Positions 41,101 to 45,635 of a DNA stretch of 45,635 nucleotides are shown in pieces. The translations under genes were made by a program, and so were the position numbers. Source of the DNA: Clostridia bacterium (GTDB taxonomy: Bacteria; Bacillota; Clostridia; Oscillospirales; CAG-272); the NCBI GenBank assembly GCA_017462545.1, contig JAFTQX010000074.1, forward strand, positions 1-45,635. Direction: 5' to 3'. The notes beneath the pieces are model-generated. The model was not told where the DNA came from, ran no database searches, and saw only the letters and a list, made by a program, of their open reading frames with translations. Each line of letters opens with the position of its first letter. Within the stretch, counting starts at the first letter, position 1.

Positions 41101-42531
41101 GATCCCATCATTGGTATGGGTATAGGCATCATAGATCCATGTGTCGCTTGCTGTCAGGAGCGTGATGGGGCGAGGTGTCACCCTCAGCACGCCCCAACGA
41201 TTCGTGAAAACATAATTCTCGGTTACATCGGTTTCACCGCTCCAAATGGAAAACGTGATCTTATTATCCGCCTCTCCGCGGAATTTTATAAAGGTCGCGC
41301 TTTCCACACGAGCCTCATGCGAATCGATAAGTCCGTTGATGATATAACCTTCCCACGTATGCTCTGTACCGTCATACATCCACCACTGGCTTTCCGTTCT
41401 TACGGTAACCTCGCGCGGATGGATCACCAGCGTCCCCTCGTTGATAAGGAGCGCATAGTTGGCCGTCTTGTCTACCCCGCTGGCATCCACGATGCGAAGC
41501 TGCATGGAGTTGCTGTAGGTGCCGGCATTGCGCTGAGTCGTGGCTGCCACGATGACGATCTTATGCCCCTCGACAAGCGAGGTGGAAGGGTCGATCACGA
41601 ATTCCTCACAGCGAATATCTTCATCGCTGTATGTTGCCTCATAATCACCCGTGGTAATCACCAGAGGGCGTTTTTCAACCGTCAGATTTCCAATCTGCTC
41701 CGTGATAACATAATGAATGGTTACATCATCGCCGTTTTCATTGATGATCTGTAAAATCGGCTGGTTGACAACTGTGCCAACATCGGTCAACGATTGCTCA
41801 AAGCGCGCTTGGAGGTCATCTCCCTCCTTCAGCGTGCCGCCGCTGAGCTCATATTGGTCATAGGTGAACTTCATGCCATTGTATTCCTGCGAGGCATCTG
41901 CCACCGTCACGGTAATCGCGCGCTTTTCAATGGTAATCAGCTTTGCGGGCGTGTTAAGCCGATAACCGCGGGTTACATCCCTTCCTCTTGCATCGGTAAT
42001 GACCACCGCACTTTGATCGGCTGACACTTTCGTCTGCTCCAAGAGGATATTCTCATAAATAAAGCTGTCGCAAGAAAGCTGATCGCCTGCATTCAGCGCA
42101 GCCGAGGCCGACAGAGGCTCACCGTAAACAATGCGATCCTCGACAACGTGAATGTCAACGTCCTTTGGCAGAATGGTAAACGGCAGCTCCGCGCCGTACC
42201 GTGTGCCCCCAAAAGAGGCGTTGGCTGCCGCGCGGATATAATACTGCCCGGGGAAGCACGGCTCGCCCTCGCTCCATTCACTCTCCCCTTCTTCTCGGAA
42301 TTCAAAGCGCACGCCGCTGAGGAACGCGCTTGCCGAATACTGCAGATCCTCTCCGTAGGTGATCTGCGGTGAGCAGGTCGTTTCTCCTACGATGCCTTTG
42401 GTGGCAAGCAGCGTAATCGTTGTCGCCAGCAGGACAACCGCCGCAGCGATAATCAGCGGGAGAAAGCGCACGATTTTGGCAAGGATCTCCGCGATTCTTA
42501 AAATTCTATTTCGATAATGATCGTATAACAT
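38197..42531 (-). CDS. Membrane-anchored transglutaminase-like protein with MBG-like repeats
   Basis: A 1444-residue surface protein. One membrane helix at about 23-43 anchors it, with the bulk outside. From about 115 to 800 come about eight beta repeats of the MBG kind: each has a YDG- or YDx-type turn (VYDGKPL, IYDGEAH, WVYDSYP), a DVG or NVG turn, an NY strand and a final GTLxVxPRPI strand. A Gly/Glu/Ser linker follows (about 800-840), then a transglutaminase-like domain. Its catalytic Cys1077 is in GKCVHYASAATLLYRALGIPAR and His1118 in GHAWVEVY; the position where Asp is normal has Glu1134 (GWIQVE). A Gly-rich linker and three more MBG-like repeats finish the protein. No LPXTG or SLH motif. 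It is the last gene of the operon, 48 bases after its paralogue, with AAAGAAAGG before the ATG. Whether it crosslinks or cleaves is unknown. Confidence 0.85.
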   Translation of the reverse strand: MLYDHYRNRILRIAEILAKIVRFLPLIIAAAVVLLATTITLLATKGIVGETTCSPQITYGEDLQYSASAFLSGVRFEFREEGESEWSEGEPCFPGQYYIRAAANASFGGTRYGAELPFTILPKDVDIHVVEDRIVYGEPLSASAALNAGDQLSCDSFIYENILLEQTKVSADQSAVVITDARGRDVTRGYRLNTPAKLITIEKRAITVTVADASQEYNGMKFTYDQYELSGGTLKEGDDLQARFEQSLTDVGTVVNQPILQIINENGDDVTIHYVITEQIGNLTVEKRPLVITTGDYEATYSDEDIRCEEFVIDPSTSLVEGHKIVIVAATTQRNAGTYSNSMQLRIVDASGVDKTANYALLINEGTLVIHPREVTVRTESQWWMYDGTEHTWEGYIINGLIDSHEARVESATFIKFRGEADNKITFSIWSGETDVTENYVFTNRWGVLRVTPRPITLLTASDTWIYDAYTHTNDGIKVISELGLVEGDALVVRSNTAITDVGRTENVLEIRIDMSAGAGFGWSYNYDVTIQYGVLTVLPRPITIETASESWVYDSYPHSSTGYTITSELGLADGHELRAIYPSEITDVGTMENRYTIEISPVLQSGRYKTSNYDITVRWGTLEVTPRPVIIGTHGFMLIYDGEAHRAPDYTVLSELGIADNDIFTVISSPAITNVGSVSNVFEYTLTGKDGTDQSSNYCLTFEYGTLMILPRPIALKPIDVEKVYDGKPLFGGGPEVAPSSEYPLVEGHTISSFTSGSRIVVGESLSELRRVKIMAGAEDVTANYAIRTEHGTITILPVPEDGGESGGEGGGEGSGEGGGEGSGEGSGEGGGEGGGEGGGEGSGSGGMGSLGGEFDMGEMPPDSGEGSFSFLFAKFKSDTSEIVYLRQESFGNYTGHGWGVATPYDKLLPNGYNYNFLTTIALINSGATVRLAEMIECKAYMLPYYIGMNGSFNKPASDTVYQDDLAQYTLTYYSMAQYVNNPYLLQGHLGEYAAYELEYRRFVYDNYLTVDAETLAYMQRLIAEQGFDISDPAVIAKVASYIQNAATYNLEYDKRMDKESNVVIAFLEKYQEGKCVHYASAATLLYRALGIPARYVHGFMIMTEGGKFVDVKNPGHAWVEVYIDGVGWIQVEVTGSDNGGDGGNGGSGSGSGGGLGENEQMKQTITISPSYQYKTYDGMYLVAKNLIDADMVLSELLSCGYAYEVVVSGRQREVGTSESTIERFVLYDPNGNDVTDQYEIVCLPGVLEVLGKNIGVIRLYLYQLQKYYDGTPLAFGDDDYEILEMETGLELKLSLHISLTNVGSIALAEINADLQKYVSYTVFRNGKDVTDEYRIVFEKFGNSQETYVPIKVDPRFLEVTTASDTKVYDGQPLQNAGVDITKGSLVDGHYMKAEADGSIDQPGTADNTLGSLEIYDQDGNVVTQNYHVVVKAGVLEIIDEES
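40001..40122 (-). repeat. 12-bp tandem repeat coding for the GEGG/GEGS linker
   Basis: About nine to ten in-frame 12-base units (CCTTCACCGCCG and variants on the plus strand) encode a Gly-Glu-Gly-Gly or Gly-Glu-Gly-Ser linker before the transglutaminase-like domain. They are multiples of three, so copy-number change would alter length but not frame. Confidence 0.85.
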
Positions 42532-42579
42532 AAACCATACCTTTCTTTTAACCGATTCTCAACAAACGGTAAAAGGTAG

Positions 42580-45054
42580 TTATCCAAATGTTACCTTCAG
42601 CTTGCCGCACTCCAGCTTGATCTCATAGCAATCGGTAACATTTTCATCAGCTTCATTAAAAATAAGAATATCCACAATCAGGTTATCCGATCGGCCGATC
42701 TCGGTCTGCGAGCCTACTACCTTATAAGCAAAAATGTAGTCTGAGCCGATCAGTTCACCCAGTATAACAAGGATCTCCTCACATGTCAGGGCGGTACCGT
42801 CATACACCTTTTCCGCATCGCCTGCCTTGATCGTCAGCGCAGCGCGTGTGATATGAAGATGACCATAGCTTTTGTGAATCTTATACCACGAGGAAACATC
42901 CTCGCCGTTCTCGTCGGTAATGATGACGTCAAATCGATTGAGATGGTTGCCCGCAAGGCGGCTTGCCCGCGAGATCACCTTATAGGTGTGTCCCGGCAAG
43001 AACTCACCGCCGGTCAGGTAGCCGGTATCAACGTCTTGACCATCATAGACCTTTTCAAAGTCGTCACTTTCAAAATACAGTTCCTGCAAATACACATGAA
43101 CGTGCCCTGTGTTTATGTTCAGCTTGAACGTATTGGTCACATCCTTGCCGGTGACATCAAAAATAACAATGCTTTGGATGACACTATTACTACGCCCCGG
43201 CTCTGTTTGTGACCCGGTAATGACCACCTCATAGGTATACCCCAGCTTTTCCAGCTCTGACAGACCGATCACGCGGTTTTCCGCATACAGCGGCTTGCCA
43301 TCGTAACGCTTATCAACCGAAACGGGGGATATGTTATACACCTTGGGCTGCGTCACCGGCAATCCGCCTCCAATACCAACACCGGTATTGGATGAGCCGC
43401 CTGTACCGCCGGAGCCACCTGCTCCACCGGAGCCACCTGCTCCACCGGAGCCACCCGCTCCACCGGAGCCACCTGCTCCACCGGTGCCACCGGCAGAGCC
43501 GGTTACCTCTACCTGAACCCAGCCAATGCCGTTCAGATACACCTCGACCCATGCATGCGCTTTATCAGCCGTAATCGTCTCCCAAGAGCCGGCCTTTGCC
43601 TCGGCATAAACGCCTACCGTATATCGGGCGGGAATGCCCAGCGTTCTGTACAACAGCGTGGCGGCCGAAGCATAATGGCGACACACGCCCTCCTTGTACT
43701 GATCGAGGAAGGCCACTACAATATTCTCCTCATCGTCCATCGCACGATCATATGCCAAATCATATCTTGCCGATTGCTGGATATAGGAGGCAACCCGATT
43801 GATGATATCGGCATCGGTCTTTGAGAAGCCCTGCTGCGCAATGATCTTTTCCATATACACGCGCGTTTCATCATCAATGTTCAAATATTGATCATACACA
43901 AATTCGCGGTACAGCTGCTCTGCTGTCAGCAAAGAACGATCTAAACCGCTGACGGCACTGCTGTATTGATAATACGCGACCGCGTATTCAGAGATATCCA
44001 ACGAGCAGACCACATCGTCACCGCCAAAGGGCGAGCCGTCTGCCATGGCATAGTACGGAAGCGCAAACGGGCCGTTTACCAGCTTGATCTGCACCGTATT
44101 TTGTGGTGCCTGGCAATTTGACAACGAAAACGAGGTCAGGAAAAAGGGCGAATAGCCGCCAATGAGCTTTTTGTAAGCAGTAGCATCATCCCAGCCCTTG
44201 CCGTTATAGTCGCCAAAGCTCTCCATTTTTAAGTAGAGATTATCATTGATCTCGGAATAAATGGCGTACAAAACGATCGCTTGATCGTTGCCGATGCCGT
44301 CACCGAGAGTACCGCCGCCCAAATCACCGTTGGCTTCCAAGTTGCCGCCACCGCCGGAGCCACTACCGCTGCCGGAGCCGCTACCACCGCTACCGGAGCC
44401 ACTACCACCGCTGCCGGAGCCGCCTTCTCCTTCAAATTCACCGCCGCCACCGGAACCACCGGAGCCACTGCCACCGCTACCCATATTTCCCGTTTCATCC
44501 TTCTCATTGGTTCGGATGATCAGCTGATAGTTTCTGGTAACATCTGCCCCGTTTTGGTCATAGACCGTGGTGGTCAACGTGGTATCGGGCGTGCCGACAA
44601 CAACGACCTTATGCCCACGCACAAGCCCATCATATTCCCCGGAAACCGTATAGTCTCCCTTTTCATCCACATACACCACCAGAACGCGGGGATTGACGGT
44701 CAGTGTGCCGAAATCAAATCGGATTTTATAATCACCCGTCACATCCACGCCAAGCTCGTCGGTAATGGTCACCTCCATCGAGTTTTCAGCAACGCCTACC
44801 GAGGTGATCGTCCCCTTGAAATTGACCTGCATGGTATGCCCCGCACGCAAATTGCCCTTGGTCTTTTCCCATTGATGGTGCGTCAAGGGCATACCGTCAT
44901 ACAGGGTCTCCTGGCTGCCGGTCGATATCGTAAGATCGCTTCGATTCAGGCTGACAACGCCGCTGATCGCCAAGATAAACAGCACTGCCAGCAAAAACAC
45001 CACTCCAATGATCATGGAGCATAGGATATTGATCGATTTTGTTCGTTTTAACAT
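42580..45054 (-). CDS. Smaller paralogous membrane-anchored transglutaminase-like protein
   Basis: An 824-residue paralogue of the next gene in the operon. One membrane helix (about 10-31) is followed by one full MBG-like repeat (LYDGMPL to GTLTVNPR) and a partial second. A Gly/Ser-rich linker leads to the transglutaminase-like core, with Cys458 in GVCRHYASAATLLYRTLGIPAR, His500 in AHAWVEVY, and Glu516 (GWVQVE) where Asp is normal. A second Gly-rich linker and three MBG-like repeats (RYDGKPL, VYDGQDV, VYDGTAL) end the protein. The whole architecture matches the 1444-residue protein, with fewer N-terminal repeats. It starts 36 bases after the AAA+ gene. The ribosome binding site before this ATG is weak, so it may be coupled to upstream translation. 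Confidence 0.85.
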   Translation of the reverse strand: MLKRTKSINILCSMIIGVVFLLAVLFILAISGVVSLNRSDLTISTGSQETLYDGMPLTHHQWEKTKGNLRAGHTMQVNFKGTITSVGVAENSMEVTITDELGVDVTGDYKIRFDFGTLTVNPRVLVVYVDEKGDYTVSGEYDGLVRGHKVVVVGTPDTTLTTTVYDQNGADVTRNYQLIIRTNEKDETGNMGSGGSGSGGSGGGGEFEGEGGSGSGGSGSGSGGSGSGSGSGSGGGGNLEANGDLGGGTLGDGIGNDQAIVLYAIYSEINDNLYLKMESFGDYNGKGWDDATAYKKLIGGYSPFFLTSFSLSNCQAPQNTVQIKLVNGPFALPYYAMADGSPFGGDDVVCSLDISEYAVAYYQYSSAVSGLDRSLLTAEQLYREFVYDQYLNIDDETRVYMEKIIAQQGFSKTDADIINRVASYIQQSARYDLAYDRAMDDEENIVVAFLDQYKEGVCRHYASAATLLYRTLGIPARYTVGVYAEAKAGSWETITADKAHAWVEVYLNGIGWVQVEVTGSAGGTGGAGGSGGAGGSGGAGGSGGAGGSGGTGGSSNTGVGIGGGLPVTQPKVYNISPVSVDKRYDGKPLYAENRVIGLSELEKLGYTYEVVITGSQTEPGRSNSVIQSIVIFDVTGKDVTNTFKLNINTGHVHVYLQELYFESDDFEKVYDGQDVDTGYLTGGEFLPGHTYKVISRASRLAGNHLNRFDVIITDENGEDVSSWYKIHKSYGHLHITRAALTIKAGDAEKVYDGTALTCEEILVILGELIGSDYIFAYKVVGSQTEIGRSDNLIVDILIFNEADENVTDCYEIKLECGKLKVTFG
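43395..43500 (-). repeat. 18-bp tandem repeat coding for the second Gly-rich linker
   Basis: In-frame 18-base units (plus strand CCACCGGAGCCACCTGCT-like) encode Gly-Gly-Ala-Gly-Gly-Ser repeats just after the transglutaminase-like core of the 824-residue protein. About five to six units. Confidence 0.85.
44341..44482 (-). repeat. Degenerate Gly/Ser-coding repeat, first linker of the 824-residue protein
   Basis: Tandem CCGGAGCCA, CCGCTACC and similar short units encode a Gly/Ser linker with a few Glu residues, between the N-terminal MBG-like repeat and the transglutaminase-like core. Confidence 0.75.
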
Positions 45055-45090
45055 AGTTACATGCTTTCTGTATTTGAAATGTGACGCGCC

Positions 45091-45635
45091 TTATGCGTTT
45101 CTTTCCAGGCGGCGGATGTGCTCCTTACACAGCGGCATCTTATCCGCCCCGAACAGCTCTTCCATGTACGTAATCAACCCCTCTGCCGAATTGCGCAGAT
45201 AGATCGGGTTCTGGGTCTCCAGCTTGCGAATGACCTTCTTCGACAAAATATCGTCAAGGGCCACCAGCTCCTCGCCACCGCAGCTGACATAGACGGGAAT
45301 GTAGATGTTGATCTGCTTCATGATACGGTTACCAAACGTGATATGGAAATGGTCGATCAGATATTGATCCAGCTCTGCAAGCCGCGCACGGTTTCGTGCG
45401 CTGATCGAATATTCCTTCACCGCATCTGAAACCAGCTCTTCAAACTGTACCGCAGAGATCGGTCTCTTCTCCGTATGCGGTGCGGCAAATCGCTCGCACT
45501 TCGTATCCAGATTCAGGATCATCGCACGGTCGTACACCTTATCCGAGATCGCGAAGGTGGAGTCGTCGTTGTTCGCCGTTCCCACAAACCACATGTTCTC
45601 CGGCAGCTTCACGCGTCCGTCCTTCAGCTGAGCCG
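45091..45635 (-). CDS. McrB-like AAA+ ATPase, C-terminal part
   Basis: Only the last ~181 codons are in the window; the gene continues past the right edge, and the Walker A and B motifs lie outside. The frame runs in from the end (AQLKDGRVKLPENMWF) without a start codon that needs to be used. VGTANNDDST is the sensor 1 region and SDKVYDRAMILNL holds the arginine-finger-like Arg of McrB-type (AAA_5) ATPases. The remaining ~130 residues are a helical lid. AAA+ ATPases encoded beside transglutaminase-like membrane proteins are known from MoxR-type clusters (MoxR, DUF58, transglutaminase), and this could be an analogue using a McrB-like ATPase. It is the upstream gene of the operon with both paralogues. 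Confidence 0.8.
   Translation of the reverse strand, partial: AQLKDGRVKLPENMWFVGTANNDDSTFAISDKVYDRAMILNLDTKCERFAAPHTEKRPISAVQFEELVSDAVKEYSISARNRARLAELDQYLIDHFHITFGNRIMKQINIYIPVYVSCGGEELVALDDILSKKVIRKLETQNPIYLRNSAEGLITYMEELFGADKMPLCKEHIRRLERNA

Noticed and set aside
40156-41754. Open frame of over 500 codons on the plus strand across the 1444-residue surface protein.
   Set aside because: Antisense to a gene with a membrane helix and regular repeats; the frame follows those repeats and has no ribosome binding site.
43395-43500. Regular tandem repeats that might be taken for a CRISPR array.
   Set aside because: The units have no unique spacers, are multiples of three and translate into Gly-rich linkers in frame.
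1-45635. Search for tRNA, rRNA, riboswitch, insertion sequence and phage elements.
   Set aside because: No tRNA cloverleaf, rRNA segment, transposase or integrase was recognised by eye. A covariance-model scan would be needed to exclude small RNAs in the short gaps.

Overview
The window looks like a chromosomal segment from an anaerobic, probably spore-forming member of the Bacillota (class Clostridia, gut type). The evidence is an oxygen-sensitive glycyl radical enzyme with its radical-SAM activase, SpoVG, a SpoIID-like protein with peptidoglycan-binding repeats, a CsaB pyruvyl-transferase domain, a BspA-like leucine-rich-repeat lipoprotein, a glutamate dehydrogenase resembling that of Clostridium symbiosum, and AGGAGG-type ribosome binding sites. 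Promoters are near-consensus TTGACA/TATAAT with 17-base spacers, set in AT-rich gaps between fairly GC-rich genes. No rRNA, tRNA, CRISPR array, phage or insertion sequence was seen. Genus cannot be decided from this sequence.

Layout. 1-4868: start of a cell-wall amidase (minus), a TtcA-like tRNA thiolase with an unrecognised downstream gene (plus), and murC-cca (minus). 5013-7580: spoVG, then a large fusion of a GT4 glycosyltransferase with CsaB. 7621-11903: a 978-residue LRR lipoprotein and a long-type PRPP synthetase (both minus). 12104-16938: a prealbumin-like small protein, a SpoIID-like/PG-binding protein, a second PG-binding protein and ClpC (plus). 17063-18415: glutamate dehydrogenase. 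18468-22945: a sialidase-fold beta-propeller protein followed by a MacB-type ABC exporter (minus). 23101-25395: a metallo-beta-lactamase-fold hydrolase and glutaminyl-tRNA synthetase (plus). 25436-29145: an AraC regulator divergent from a glycyl radical activase and a short, atypical glycyl radical enzyme. 29146-29625: a gene-free stretch of nested palindromes. 29626-35716: a minus-strand operon SGNH hydrolase-proB-proA-proC-GH3 glucosidase. 35848-38128: a MarR regulator with two identical-type operators, then an acyl-CoA synthetase. 38197-45635: a minus-strand operon with the end of a McrB-like AAA+ ATPase and two paralogous membrane-anchored transglutaminase-like proteins embedded in MBG-like beta repeats.

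The most interesting parts are (i) the AAA+/paired transglutaminase/MBG-repeat surface system, in which both paralogues have Glu where the third catalytic Asp is expected, (ii) the AraC-controlled glycyl radical enzyme, which has a Cys-x-Glu active site rather than the Cys-Cys of pyruvate formate-lyase and an unusual Trp-Gly-Trp radical loop, and (iii) the MarR/acyl-CoA synthetase pair with an operator readable by eye. The functions given rest on motif recognition only; no database search was possible.
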